Part shown: positions 1 to 11,386 of the stretch, piece by piece
Layout of the letters: each line of letters opens with the position of its first letter
Numbering within the stretch: position 1 is the stretch's first letter
NCBI GenBank assembly: GCA_008828725.1
Contig: MEHQ01002443.1
Location: forward strand, 124,001-188,000
DNA: 64,000 nt
Origin: Saccharina japonica
Lineage: Eukaryota > Sar > Phaeophyceae > Laminariales > Laminariaceae
Direction: 5' to 3'
The notes under the pieces: generated by a model
Seen by the model: only the letters and a program-made list of their open reading frames with translations
Databases searched by the model: none
Told to the model about the DNA's origin: nothing
Position numbers and translations under genes: made by a program

Positions 1-589
1 TGTTACAGTAAAATCGGCACGACCTTGGCATGAAAGGTAGAAAACTCGTCGTTCCCAATTAGCGTGCAATTTAGTGTAGGCAGTGCCGGAGACAACATAA
101 GAACATGAGTGTCAGCTGCATTGCTAACACCGTCGTCCATCAAGAGATACGGTTAAAAACATTATTTCCTTACATAAAATAAGTACTATCGAGAACCAAG
201 GGTACTGCTATTATGCCGCGCTCAGTTTGGCAAGTTTCGATCTGAAGTGTTGACGCCGTGTTTATGGCGCATGCGTTTTGTTTTAGTAGGTGTCGACCTA
301 TTTACTTATTTTTATTATGAATAAAAATGGTGGTTGCTTTTTTTTTTTTTTTCGGACCATTGAATCGAAGGTCATACCTCTCGAACAGCCCCCCCCCCCC
401 CCTCCTCCAGCAATCAGTGTTTCCGTTGGTGCATTAACAACACCGTGTCAACTTTTCACATTCAAACACGAAACATTGAACGTAGCGTGAACAACCAACC
501 GGTCCGGCAGAGGCTTGGCTGGCCCGGCTCGTATTGCTTCGTACTGTCTTGGGATCTCTCCTAAACCTACTGCTGTACATGCTGCTTAT
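1..589. other. No gene recognised; left flank of DNA transposon
   Basis: No convincing coding sequence. A poly-T run lies near 340-352 and a poly-C run near 390-403. The segment around 511-532 (core CTTGGCTGGCCCGGCTCGTA) closely resembles the inverted terminal repeat seen at 59081-59100 and so may be a stray end of that repeat family. Confidence 0.5.
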
Positions 590-591
590 TA

Positions 592-760
592 CATTGGGGT
601 GCCCTCTATAGTGCGGTTATGGGGCAAGTTAGTTTACTGTACATGGTGCTTATTAGAGTGGGGTGCCCTCTATAGTGCGGTTATGGGGAAAGTTAGTTTA
701 CTCGCACTATATCGGGCACCCGCACTGTGTGATTTCGGGACTGAATAGTGCGGGAAGGCG
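592..760. repeat. Left terminal region with 64-bp tandem duplication
   Basis: Two consecutive copies of the element's terminal sequence are spaced 64 bp apart (GGGGTGCCCTCTATAGTGCG at 596 and 660). They are followed by inverted GCACTATA words at about 705-770. This duplicates the presumed transposase-binding end. Confidence 0.65.
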
Positions 761-1531
761 CACTATTCACGGTACCACCGGGTTTCAGGGTAGGACGTGT
801 CTGAGTACAGCCAAGAGCGAGGGTAATGAAGATGGCACGGTAGTGTAGATGACAAGCGAGGGCCATTGGGTAAGATGCAGTGCCTCTACAGGTAGAAACC
901 TGTGTCCGCTCGCCGATGAGTGGGAAGATATAACACAGCATATTCCGAATAAATGCTGCGCTGTAAGCAACAACCAGATCCTACAGCCGAGATGGCAGGA
1001 TGTTTGGTCCATGACGTGTTGCGCACTGTACGCTGAGTGCAACAAAAGGTATGTCTGTGCACAGCCCATGTTGTTGTTTCATTCTTCATTATGGACACGC
1101 TTGTTGTACATTTTCGAAACGATCACAGGGCATCCATCACCCTACAAGAAAAATACAAAAAAATTCCTTTTTCATATTCGAAGGAACGCCTTTTTATCAC
1201 GACCGAGGCACCCACATGGAAAATTAAGAAAGGGGGAACAAATCAAGAAAATATTACAGGGACAGCAACTACCTACGTAGCCCAAAGTCCTACTTCCCGG
1301 ACGCTCTACCTCAGTGTTTCCAAGGAAATCTCCCACCACACAACGCCAGCCACCTTTTGGGCGGTGATTGGTTGGGTGGTTTGAACGCACGAACAAAAAC
1401 AAAGCCCAGCTTTGAAACTCGCAATCACTTGACCCACTTGACAAACGTCCAAATCAGTGAGCCGATAGACCCGGTGCTGTACCGACAACCTACAGCAGTG
1501 CTTTTGTATGCGGCTAAAACGGCTGCTTGCT

Positions 1532-1948
1532 TTACGCGTCAAAATCCGCCCTGACACCAGCCGGTCGCGATGGATTCGACGCATGCGCTTCGATCATCAA
1601 CATCCTTGCCCTCTTGATAATACAGCTGGCCTCGCCCAAGCCGCACCCTGCCGCGTATTTTTGAAGGGGGCCGAAGTGTTGGGAAAGTTCCGCGTATGAC
1701 GGCGGCTCAGCGACCCCCCCTCCCATGTTCCCGTCCTCGCCATCCTCTTCCTCCTCCTCCTCCTCCTCCTCCTCCTCCTCCTCTCCCTCCTGCTCCTCCT
1801 CCTCCTCCTGCTCCTCCTCCTCCTCCCCCGCCTGACGCATGCTAGGATAGAGGCGCACCTGCATACAGAACATCTTCTGAGGGTGGTCCCTTGAGGAGCT
1901 CTGTACTAACAACAAGTCACACAAAAACTGACGGCTTTGGAGGAACAA
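1532..1948 (-). pseudogene. Transposon-borne acidic ORF with PPSY-ELS-HF domain
   Basis: This 138-codon minus-strand frame has a long Glu-rich tract (residues ~43-70, encoded by a CTC/CTCCTC microsatellite on the plus strand). It is followed by a C-terminal stretch of about 55 residues beginning PPSYAELSQHF and ending near AHASNPSRPAGVR. The same domain (PPSYVELSSHF ... AHASKPVQQADMR) ends the minus-strand ORF at 10707-11066, with roughly two-fifths identity by eye. The two ORFs lie in two different TIR elements. The shared domain is therefore probably part of a transposase or accessory protein of that transposon family, perhaps the C-terminal tail. I do not recognise a catalytic domain. The N-terminal 40 residues may be read-through of non-coding DNA. 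Confidence 0.45.
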
Positions 1949-2149
1949 AAACGTTTTACTCGACGAATAATCCCATGGCCTAAGGGTCCATCTTAACGAA
2001 CATCGCTTTTTATTGAAATGGGATTTTTGTTTTTTTTTTTCGTTTGTTTTGAATACGATTTCTCTGAAAAAACGTGTTTGGGTCTTATCGAGGAATGGTG
2101 TATTGCGTCAAAAAATGATAATAACGCACAAGGGTCAACGAACACCCGT

Positions 2150-2960
2150 GAGCAACCAACGAGGCGACCTACGGCCTGTGTCCTCCCCGGGGCGCCGCTG
2201 CCAGCGAAAAATGATGTCTGCCGGCACCGGCTAGGAAGCTATCACTCCAGGGATGTCTTGGGTGGGCTGGCGCAGCCCCGAAGCCCAACGCGGGCAGCAG
2301 CGACGGGGATACAGCGATCGAACTTCTACGCCAAGTCGCGACCTGGTCGGTGCTCGTGTGGTTTGGGAGGCAAAGAGGGGTGAAACATTGGATTTGCGAC
2401 GGCCTATGTTACTTTTTAGGCACCGCAAGCGGTCTACTTTACGCTAGGGCCCGTCGGACCTCGCGCTGCGGCTGATCCGGTGGCCGTGCCTCTCGGGAAT
2501 GGTGGATCTCGCCTCTGAATCAGTCGACGACATGGCTCAAGTTTGCGTGGCTTCCTTCGGTTTCACGGAACACGCCACGCCGAGTTGGATGAACTCCCAA
2601 TTCAACAGAAAAAAAAGAGCAAGATAAGTCCCAAAAGACTTCTTGTGGAATTCCGTTTTATTGAACTACTCAGTTTTGAAATCGAAATATCTTGCTGGTT
2701 ATTCACGTTTCGACCAATCAGGTCAAATCAAAACAAACGAACGAAAAAAAAAAAACTCAAAACAAACGAAAACAAATGTTCATTAATACTGGCCCTAAGT
2801 ATACGAAAACCATTTTGATGGCCTAAGTACACCAGAATGAACATTGCGCCGATTTGGGGTCAAGGAGACTTTAATACAAAACTAGATCATTCAAAAACAA
2901 AACTCAGCCGAAAAGTGCTACAGGCTGGTTCGAGCATACCGCCCGAAATTTATTCAGTGG
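2150..2960. other. Interior of element 1, no domain recognised
   Basis: A GC-richer patch at about 2150-2530 has short open frames on both strands but no recognisable motif. The rest is A-rich. Nothing further can be supported. Confidence 0.4.
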
Positions 2961-3234
2961 CCAATGTCCACGCCGTTTTTTGGAGATAGACCCTGAAAGT
3001 TGGCACGCGGTGTTTTGTGCGCCCTACCCGAGCCTTTCACGGATGTTTTTTTTTTTTTTTCTCGTCAGATATTGTTTGTTTTGTAATTGCTAGGGAAGTT
3101 TGGGTCTTAAGAGATCCAAAATTTCCGACGAAAACAAAAATCAGCCGTAAAAAGCTCGGGTAGGGCGCATACAACACGCGTGCCAAATTTCAGGGTCTAT
3201 TTCCAAACGACGGCGTGGGAAGTTGGACGTTTGT
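2961..3234. repeat. Foldback/MITE-like inverted repeat inside element 1
   Basis: The arms at about 2961-3036 and 3152-3234 are imperfect reverse complements. They share the words ACGCCGT, ATAGACCCTGAAA, TTGGCACGCG and GCGCCCTACCCGAGC. The centre holds a poly-T run. The arms face each other around ~115 bp, so the whole could form a hairpin. No ORF is attached. It is interpreted as a non-autonomous foldback element nested in the older transposon. Confidence 0.65.
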
Positions 3235-3602
3235 GCGGTAAACGTGCAAAAATAGGCGTTGCCTCGTAATTACTTAGTTTCAGTATAAAATCGATTTTGG
3301 GCGTTAAATATGACTTACTACGATCATACGGAGTCAGATCTTCGAATATTTGCGTGAAACTTTGTACAAACATGCCTGGACCACCTGGAAGTGGCTTGCT
3401 CAAAAACACAAATTGGGGGGAAAAAATGTTTTCCTACGGAAACGCCTGACTCCTGTTGACTTCTTTGAAGGCCTGTGATTGGTCGGGCCACACTTTTGGC
3501 GGTAGCGCCAGTTCTAGGCCCTTAATGAAAACCCCGTTGATGTCACCCTCTTCTACTGTTCATGGCGGTCAGTATGATACCAAAAATGTGACATTGGAGT
3601 TG

Positions 3603-3950
3603 TTATTGCATGCGGCATTCGTGACTGACGAAATTTGGGGTGATATGCCTGAACCAGTCTATCGTACCACGCATCTCCTCCTCCTCCTCCTCCTCCTCTT
3701 CCTCCTCCTCCCCCTCGCCGTCGAAAAACTCCGAACCCTCCACCGGCAAGCCATTTAGGGCAGCCGTAGAAGGTTGTTCGGAGGAAACGCACGCGGAACA
3801 GATGCGGTTGGGTTCGCTCTCGCCGTCCTTCTCCGGGTCGCAGCATATAGCGTGCAGTCTGCCACCGCGTCCTCCTCGACATTGGTGATCGTCGGGGGCT
3901 TTCGGTGTGAAGTTGCGGAGTAGGCAGAATTCACCTGCTGCATATAACAT
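3603..3950 (-). pseudogene. Minus-strand ORF with Glu tract and Cys cluster, unidentified
   Basis: A 115-codon frame near the right end of element 1 contains a small Cys cluster (ICCDPEKDGESEPNRICSAC) followed by an acidic run encoded by a CTC/CTCCTC microsatellite. Its position inside the TIR element suggests a transposon-derived fragment. The Cys spacing could be a remnant zinc-binding knuckle, but no family can be named. It may be a chance frame through the microsatellite. Confidence 0.2.
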
Positions 3951-4254
3951 CGTTTGTCTCTACCGCTGCTCTGGTGGCAAGTAGGGGTATACTGCTGCTG
4001 CTACTATGTGGTGGGGCATGTGTGTGTCGGAAGTTTGGAATTTGTGTGGGTTTAACCGCATCTGGCGGGTGGTGACGTGATGTGACTTCACAGACCCGCA
4101 CTATAGTCTTGAAATAGACCGAAACCGCACTATAGAGGGGTGCCCCGAATACTGCGGCACCCAAACTATAGAGCTATAGAGGGGTCTAGCTTGGGACAAG
4201 CGATTTCACCCGCACTATACCGGGCAGCCGCACTATAGAGGGCACTCCACCGTA

Positions 4255-5025
4255 ACGGAAAGACGACGTGTACGAAATGATCGCGGGGTTTTACGGGGAC
4301 TAATTATTTCGCGCGTGAACGCTAGTTTAGGCGTGGGGTGATCCGGTAGACATTTTTTCTTCTTTCGCTTGGTTATGAAGATGTGCTGCTGAACGGCACG
4401 CGCAACCTCAGCCCTCGGCGTGTTGAAACATGCTTGGCAGCGCGCCATGCCGTTACCAGATACATCGCCAACTCGAGTAGACGAAAGACGCAAAGGTGAA
4501 CCGCTGTGAAAAATTCTAAACGAAGCATTTTCATGTTGCACGCACGCGTATCGTTTGTGATTTGTTCGGCGTTCAACCCTCCGACCTCACGTTTGTTGTT
4601 CTGTTTCTTGTTTTTGCAATTTCATATCGTCCCGTTTAAATGTTTAAAACTGGCCCTAGTACTGAGTTGTATCGCTGGAAGCTGATCACTATGATTATTT
4701 TGATACACACAATCGTATGAACTGCACGGTTCGGTGGAACGAACCTCACTTGTCGTACGTCCGACACCGTCCGCCCCTACCCCGTACCCGAGGCTGTTGG
4801 TATCGTGCCAGTCATAATTATGCGCCCCGTCTCTATCGCGTTGATCTCCCTTTTTTTTTCCACAGGCGAGACTTGCGCCGCCACCCTCCTGTGACTTGGG
4901 GACATCAGCAGTGAGCACTGGAGGTTTTGACAGCCACCACCTGATCTCTACGACTACGCATACTACGCCTGCTACTACCGTGGTGCGAAGCATTCGTTCT
5001 GAGCAACCGGCAGCCTGCACAGATC
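4255..5025. other. Intergenic, between element 1 and ankyrin gene
   Basis: No gene recognised. It contains short frames without motifs. If the proposed first exon is right, the promoter and 5' UTR of the ankyrin gene lie in the right part of this stretch. Confidence 0.4.
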
Positions 5026-5081
5026 ATGACTACCCGTCAGACCAAGCTCGTGGAAAGAGAACCTCCTCGACGAAGCAGCAG
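5026..5081 (+). CDS. Proposed first coding exon of the ankyrin-repeat gene
   Basis: An ATG at 5026 opens 18 codons plus two bases, ending at an AGCAG|GTGGGC donor-like site (GT at 5082-5083). The downstream acceptor candidate, a pyrimidine tract ending ...CCCACGTCCAG at 5533, leaves exactly one base to complete the split codon. The two exons therefore join in frame (AG|A, Arg) and give a basic peptide (..PPRRSSR-IRNAR..) leading into the ankyrin exon. The implied intron is 452 bp (5082-5533). This is inference from splice signals and phase. The alternative is translation from the in-frame ATG at 5619. Confidence 0.35.
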
Positions 5082-5533
5082 GTGGGCACCCTATCTGGTA
5101 AGATGGGTTTCGTAGACACTGTAGTACGTGTTTGTTTCTGCTCATGGCAGCGTTTCTGCTCATGGCAGGGCTCCTGCTGACGTACAGCAGGATGTAGGCT
5201 GAGGGTAATGGTGCGGGCATGTAGTGAGCCCACCTTTGCGTCGCTGGGACCTTTTGTGCGGGCTGGATCGTTTTTTGTTTTGTTTTCTCGTGGCCCCGGC
5301 CAAAAACGTCGAGGGACACGATAATGTAATCCACGCAAGGGTCGCAAGGCTTGGAGGGGAGGGGGGTGGGCAAGTCGAGTTTGTCCGCGTTCTCTTCGGA
5401 ATATTTTTTCGAGCGAAAGCCGGGACGTGCTCAATCAGACCTGCAACTCTCGCATACGTTTGTGCTGATGTGGCTTGATAAAGCAAGATTATGATTTTCG
5501 TACAACCCTCTTTTCCACCGCCCCCACGTCCAG

Positions 5534-7424
5534 AATTAGGAATGCCAGGCTGTGCACCGAAGCTGCCGCGACGAAGCCGAGCAGGGTGGAATTTTCGCTT
5601 CGCACAAACGGGGACGTTATGACCTTGCTGGCGGAACTGCTATCCAACCAGTATGCGTTTTTCGCCGCGGTGTCGAGGGAGTGGAGAAACGCCTGGGGGA
5701 AGCTGCCGAAAGTCACCCGGGCCATAACGGCTGACACCTCTGTGTCTCAGCTGCAGTGGAGCTTCGATGGCGGCCTGAGGAAGCAGCCGGTGTTATGCAA
5801 AGATATTGCCGAATATTGCAGCGTAGAGGTTCTACGGTGTGCCCACTTGAACGGTTGTCATTTTGATGTGGGGGCTCTTTTCATGGCTGCCGCCCAGGGG
5901 AAACTCGAAATGATCGAGTGGGTTATCGATCAGAATCGTTTTTGGGTCGGCCAAGTTTGCAAAGTGGCTGCGGCGGGGGGAAGCCTGCGTATTCTGAAAT
6001 GGGCTCGAGCTAACCACTGCCCCTGGGACGGCCACATTTGCGACGTGGCTGCCTCTTCAGGGCATCTCGATATCCTGCAGTGGGCTCGCTCAGAAAACTG
6101 TCCTTGGGGCGAGAACGCGTGCTCTTGGGCTGCCAGGGCCGGGCACCTCGGCGTCCTTGAGTGGGCGCACGCCAACGACTGCCCCTGGGACCACAGCACC
6201 TGTAGCTCGGCTGCCGGTTCAGGGCACCTCGACATCCTGCAGTGGGCACGTTCACAAAACTGTCCGTGGGATGCCGACACTTGCTCCAAAGCGTCTGAGA
6301 GCGGGTACATCGGCATTCTTCAGTGGGCCCGAGCTAATGGCTGCCATTGGGACTCTCGGACGTGCGAGGCTGCTGCCGCCGGAGGTCACTTGGAGGTTCT
6401 TCAGTGGGCTCGGGCGAATGGCGCCGATTGGGATGAGCGCACGGCCTTCCAGGCTGCCAAGGGAGGCCACCTTGAAATGCTCCAGTGGGCGAGGGCTCAA
6501 GGGTGTCCCTGGGACGACAATGCGTCTAGAGAGGCTGCTGGAAGTGGACGCTTAGATATGTTGGAATGGATGACGGCGCACGGCTGCCCTTGGTCTCACT
6601 CCGCCATCTATAGGGCAGCTGAAAGTGGGCACCTTCACATTCTAGAATGGATGCGACTGACTGACCAGCCATGGGATGACTCTATGAGTAGTGTATTCCC
6701 GGGGGCTGTAGCGGGAGGCCAGTTGGGTATTCTTCAGTGGGCAAGAGCTAACGGCTGCCCCTGGGAAGAAGACACATGCACCCTTGCTGCGGGCGAAGGA
6801 CGCTTGGATATACTGCGGTGGGCGCGGGCACAAGGCTGCCCATGGGATGATTACACGTGTTGGACTTTGGCTGGGTGTGGCCATTTCGAGGCGCTTAAGT
6901 GGGCACGGCGTAGCGGTTGCCCCTGGGATGAACACACGTGTTCCGGTGCTGCGGAGGAAGGCCGTCTGGACATACTGCAGTGGGCGCGGGCACAAGGCTG
7001 CCCATGGGATGGAGAGACGTGTAGCGCAGCAGCCGAGGAAGGCCATTTCGGGGTGCTTAAGTGGGCACGGCGTAACGGCTGCCCCTGGGACGAGCGCACT
7101 TGCTCCGCTGCTGCTGGGACAGATAGCCTAGGCATATCGCGGTGGGCGCGGGCGCGAGGACTCGGTTGCCCATGGGACGGACGGGCGTGCAGCGCAGCAG
7201 GCAGCTATGAGCTCCTCAAATGGGCACGTCGTCACGGCTGCCCCTGGGACGAAAGCACGTGCACCAGTGCTGCGACAGTAGGGCGCCTGCACGTATTGCA
7301 GTGGGCGCGGGCCCAAGGCTGCCCATGGGATCACAATACGTACGCGGCAGCTGCACGGTGCGGGGACGAGCGTGTGGAGGAGTGGGTACGGCTAAACGGC
7401 TGTCCTCAGGAAGCGCCGGGGTAA
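5534..7424 (+). CDS. Ankyrin-repeat protein with short CPWD-type repeats (main exon)
   Basis: This is the one confident protein gene. The reading frame is open from 5475 to a TAA at 7424, but its first codon there is TTG. The translation start is therefore either the in-frame ATG at 5619 or an upstream exon (see 5026-5081). The N-terminal ~110 residues are non-repetitive (LLAELLSNQYAFFAAVSREWRNAW...), like the leader of stramenopile ankyrin proteins. About 19 repeats of ~27 residues follow, consensus CPWDxxTCxxAAxxGHLxxLQWARANG; the first CPWD is encoded at 6018. The units are shorter than the usual 33-residue ankyrin repeat but keep the A-A..G-L..L core. The repeats form a stacked helical protein-protein interaction surface. 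There is no signal peptide, membrane segment or enzyme domain, so the partner is unknown. Repeats 12-18 alternate between two subtypes. Related families occur in large numbers in brown algae and other stramenopiles. Confidence 0.88.
6756..7335 (+). repeat. Higher-order dimeric ankyrin repeats (162-bp unit)
   Basis: In the 3' third of the gene, repeats alternate between an A type ending WARAQG and a B type ending KWARR(S/N/H)G. The same DNA word (CAAGGCTGCCCATGGGA) recurs at 6831 and 6993 (162 bp apart) and in variant form again near 7314. This indicates recent amplification of a two-repeat cassette of 54 codons. Confidence 0.75.
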
Positions 7425-10181
7425 AGTGGCAGTGGTTCGGGGCGGTGGTGAGAGATGTCTTTATCACCAATGCAGTTCTGGCAGTGCTTCGCTCTTTTGA
7501 CCGTGGCCCCCCTGTTTCATACCGTAATAGTATACCGGATGATGGATGTGGTGGGTGTTCATGACACAAGTCGGTGTATCTCTGGAGGATGCAAGGGCCC
7601 ATTGTACCTCCTGCTTGGTGTCCATGTGTCTGCTGGTATAGACAAGGGAGGCACGATGATACGGTACACATGGGAACCCCAACAACAGCAGCGATTACCG
7701 TTCCTGGCTATGAATACCAGTAGTAGCAACTGCGCTGTTCATACGTACGATAAAGCGTGTTCATTAGATCAACGTTCCTTTCGTTTACCAAACCCACTAC
7801 TACGAGTATTAACAGAGTACGTATGCAATTTTCATGTTGGCTGCCGAAAACTCGTGCTGCGTATAGTATTTCTCTTATATACGACTTCTACTGTACCAAA
7901 CCACTTGCGCGCAGTATTGCTCTTTTGACCACTGTAACAAGATCACTTCCGTTAAGTATTCCATTTTTGATGCAAACATAGTAGTTGGACTTCCCCCTTC
8001 TAGATACGCTAGGTTACCACCTATGGAACTTCAAACATACTGATATAGATAGATGGCAGCATACGCGGGTGGTACCTGTGTCGATTGATGTCCACTCTGA
8101 CTCTTTACTAAAAAAAGCTGAACATCGGAGCCCGCTTCTCGTAGATTGGGTTAAAATCCCCGAAATTCTTGGTACCACAGTGACCTTGTTTTCTGTGGCA
8201 CGTTTCGTTGGTGTAAGAGCCTAGAATATCCCCGATCTGTTTCGGAAGAGCAACACAAATCGAACAACGGCATATCACATCTATCTGCTGATACCACATG
8301 ATATCGCATGGGATGTCACGGGAGATACTGGTTCAATGCCAGGTGCCTCCTTCCACATATTTTTCATCAGGCTGCATTCACCCTTTCCGGGTTGTGTTGT
8401 CAGCAACAGCAGCCGCAACGTTTCGATTGTTACCAACTCCTCGGGTCGACGAGAATCTTCAACAAAAACGCAACGTACTACAGTATACCTGGTAGTACAT
8501 GTAACTACTGTACTCTACTGGTAGTACTATAACTACTGGTAGTACTGTAACTACTGGCAAAGTACTGGAGTCCATTCCGCAGGACGATGAGAAGAGCGAT
8601 AGGCACTGCAAGCAGGGAGGGGTGAACACGAACCCAGGTCTTTTGTCGCTTATGTCATCATAATGTTTTGTGTCAAATTTCTCAGCAAGTTGCTGCTGTT
8701 GTTGTTGGAGTCGACCCAAAAGTGCGAGTGAGTCTCTCGAACGGCATATCGACATGTATGTACGTAGATTAAAGCTGGCCGCTTCGCTGTGCAATATATC
8801 ATGGTCAATGCAACATGCAGAATTTTGCTACAGTAGTTACTACTACGACTGTAGGACGGGCAGGCACCGCCCATTGCGCAAGCGCACGCGACAAGTCGGA
8901 TGGTTCATATCCTTTGACTCTCCCTTCCCCTCAGGGTCCACGCCGAGCTTGAACTTCTTGCAGGGTGCTGGACACCGGACTCGGCATCACCCAATCGAGG
9001 TCGCTGCCTCGTGCTGCCCTCCCCGCTTCACCCTCTGATGGTACCACCATCTCGCCCTCCGCCATGCTTTCATGTAGCTCCAGATATAGCACCAGTGTCG
9101 ACCCTCTAACTCTCGTGTGCAGTGCAGACCAGGCCTACACCACCGCTCGCGACCGGCGGATCAGGCACAGCGAGCAGTCCCACGTGAGGCGTACGCGTAG
9201 CAACCTCTCCCCCCCCCCCGTATCTTAGCCTTTCTCGACGGTACAGTCGTCGACGAGCCTCGTGTTCGCTTGAGTCTGCCTTCTTCTACTCGGCTCTCCA
9301 CCGCCCACGCAGCTCAACAAAGGTTGACCCAATACATAATGTACCATTGCCGCAGGCGCAGGGCGTTTCCGCCAGTTGTCAAAGAAAAACACTTTGAGGC
9401 CAATAGAAGAACACAAACAAACGTATTAGCAACCTCGCTGTGTACTACCAGCTGGTGTGAACGACATTTATCGCTGCAAGTACGACCTCCATGTTTGACG
9501 ATTCTTCCGCATCTATCCATGATCTATCCCAGGATTACAAGGTTCCCCTTCGGGAATGTGATTGACATTTGAATCCCGCAGGTGTCGCAAGCTGGCGAGG
9601 GAGAACACACAACCAGGCGCGTGTTGCTTGTACCAGCTACTCGTACATACCGGTGCCGTGCGTAGACACTGGGCAATAGCGAAGAACATGCAAATCTCTT
9701 GACAGCTTGAAGAAAATAAAAAACGTAGCCGCCGGGCAAGTAACGCACCGACCAGCCCGAACGAGTTTATAGTTTCCTGGTGGTTCTATATCTTGCGACC
9801 GCTGCCTGTTTATGCCGCGTCGGTCCCATACGAGCCCCCTTCCTTCAATCCGCCATTAAGTGCTGGCACCCGTGGCCACCGGTTACATTATTGACGACGT
9901 TCGTATTGAGGGACAGCGGAGGGCGCGCCATATCTGGCATATCATGTACGGACTGGTTTGAAGCGCTTTTGTATGCAATGCTAAGAATGCGACTCTTTCT
10001 CTCTACTGTATGGTCCGGTGGAAATAACGATGTGTTGAACAAATTATCGGCGTGACTCTTCCTCTAATTTCAAGTACGCCGACGGGTAATCCCTCCCTTT
10101 GAACGAAGTACTAGTTGCTTTGGGGTTCAAAGAACCAGGCCCGACAGCAATGTCTGCAACGGACGGAGGGCTATCAAGCTA
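7425..10181. other. Intergenic stretch without a recognisable gene
   Basis: Several open frames (for example 7455-7928 plus) have no motif and no codon-quality signal I can see. At 8475-8570 the words TACTACTGGTAGTACTG and TACCTGGTA are repeated several times. A CTG/TTG tract lies at 8690-8707, and a C run near 9210. Nothing else can be supported. Confidence 0.45.
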
Positions 10182-11386
10182 CAGTGGGGGGGCCTATATA
10201 AGGCGGTATAGTGTACCGAGGCTTTTGACCGCCCTATCTCGAAAGACCGCTCTATTGGAGATATGGCGGTTGACCGCCCTATTGGGCTTTTGGTGATATC
10301 CCAATAAGGCGGTAACCGCCATACAGCCTTTTAAGGTACAGCTCAGAGTGCCTCTGACCCAGAAGATGCCCCAGAGGGCCTCACGAAGAGAGATATCATA
10401 ACTTGTGCTCGGAGAAGGAAGGTGCATCGTTGCAGCAGTACCAGTGCTGAACCCAGTAAATATGTGTCGTGTCAAATACACACCAAAGCACAGCAGAGCA
10501 GACGGGTGCACACACATTTTGCATGTTGAGAAGTATAATTTCAATTGAGCTCCGGGCGACAGAGCCCGCCGAAGACACACGCTACCCAGAGAAGATATAT
10601 ACTGCCGTACTGTTGTACGGAGATGACTTTTTGCTTTGCTACACATTCACAACAGAGCTCCAACCTATTATACGGCACCGTACTGCTACCTGACTACTGT
10701 ACTGCACTACAGTCCTCCGCTGTGCCCCCCTCTTTGGCCTTTTTGAGGCTCCCAAAATTGCCTCATGTCTGCCTGCTGCACTGGCTTAGAGGCATGCGCT
10801 TTGATGAACGACATCCTGGCCTTCTGCAGATAGAAGGAGGCATCGCACTTGCCGCACGCCTCCGCTGCGCTCTCCAGAGAAACGAAGTGCGACGAAAGTT
10901 CCACGTAGGACGGGGGGGCACCGCCCGCGTGCCCCGTCGTGTCCTCATCGCTGTCTTCGATCTCTTGAGCATTCACCTCGTTGACGTGAGTGCCTTTTAA
11001 CGCTTCTGTCATCTCGTCTACCGCATCGAGTTGCATAGCCTCTATGACATCCTTCTTGTCCTCCACTGGAGTGTAGAAAACACCCCCGCTGGGCTAAGAA
11101 ATCCACCAGATTTTCTGTTTCTTATTAGGCGCATTTCGCCCAAACGCAGCACCAGGGCGAATTCTTTTGCTGATGTGGAGGCATAAATGGACCGTGGATA
11201 GGGCGGTAGCCTCCCTAAATAAGGCGGTAGCTGCCCTGAATGGGGTTGTTACCGCTATAATAGGGTTGGTTGCTATATAGGGCGGTTGCCGCCCTACTCG
11301 CATCTTCTGTCGTGTCAAGCCGATTTTGACCGCCTTATCTCGAACGACCGCCTTATTCAGACCGCCTTATATAGGCCCCCCTACTA
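10182..11386. mobile_element. TIR DNA transposon, pogo/Tc1-like ends (element 2)
   Basis: The left end, TA|CAGTGGGGGGGCCTATATAAGGCGGT (TA at 10180-10181), is mirrored by the right end, ACCGCCTTATATAGGCCCCCC plus TACTA (to ~11386). The TIR is imperfect. Sub-terminal copies of GGCGGT / ACCGCC lie at both ends (10198-10325 and 11195-11372), paralleling the repeated CTATAGTGCGG words in element 1. The interior contains a minus-strand ORF whose C-terminus matches the ORF in element 1. At 1.2 kb it is too short for a full transposase, so it is probably a non-autonomous deletion derivative. The right-hand TA duplication is not preserved clearly. Confidence 0.65.
10707..11066 (-). pseudogene. Transposon-borne ORF with PPSY-ELS-HF domain
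   Basis: This 119-codon minus-strand frame starts with an ATG (MEDKKDVIEAM...) and has an acidic patch (EIEDSDEDTT). It ends with the ~60-residue domain PPSYVELSSHF...KARMSFIKAHAS also found at 1532-1948. Conservation of the domain between two different elements shows that it was once a real protein segment. I infer it is the C-terminal part of this transposon family's protein. No DDE catalytic residues are included. Confidence 0.5.

Larger units (their letters stand above)
592..4252. mobile_element. Decayed TIR DNA transposon, pogo/Tc1-like ends (element 1)
   Basis: The left end (592 onward) and the right end (to 4252) are inverted copies sharing the core GTGCCCTCTATAGTGCGG. Both sit directly beside a TA dinucleotide (590-591 and 4253-4254), which fits a TA target duplication, and the termini approximate CAGTGGGGTGCCC. 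CAGTG-like ends plus a TA duplication are typical of the Tc1/mariner/pogo superfamily; the family name is inference. The CTATAGTGCGG word is repeated sub-terminally at both ends (for example 4095-4245). A 64-bp terminal segment is tandemly duplicated at the left, with copies of GGGGTGCCC at 596 and 660. No DDE transposase core can be read. A minus-strand ORF (1532-1948) matches an ORF in the second element at 10182-11386. A separate foldback repeat sits inside at about 2961-3234. Confidence 0.6.

Noticed and set aside
5489..7334. Many minus-strand and out-of-frame ORFs across the ankyrin gene
   Set aside because: They are mirror frames of a GC-rich repetitive coding sequence (for example SRRPSSAA-type peptides) with no independent support.
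7455..7928. 157-codon plus ORF downstream of the ankyrin gene
   Set aside because: No recognisable motif; it starts within the likely 3' UTR and looks like a chance frame.
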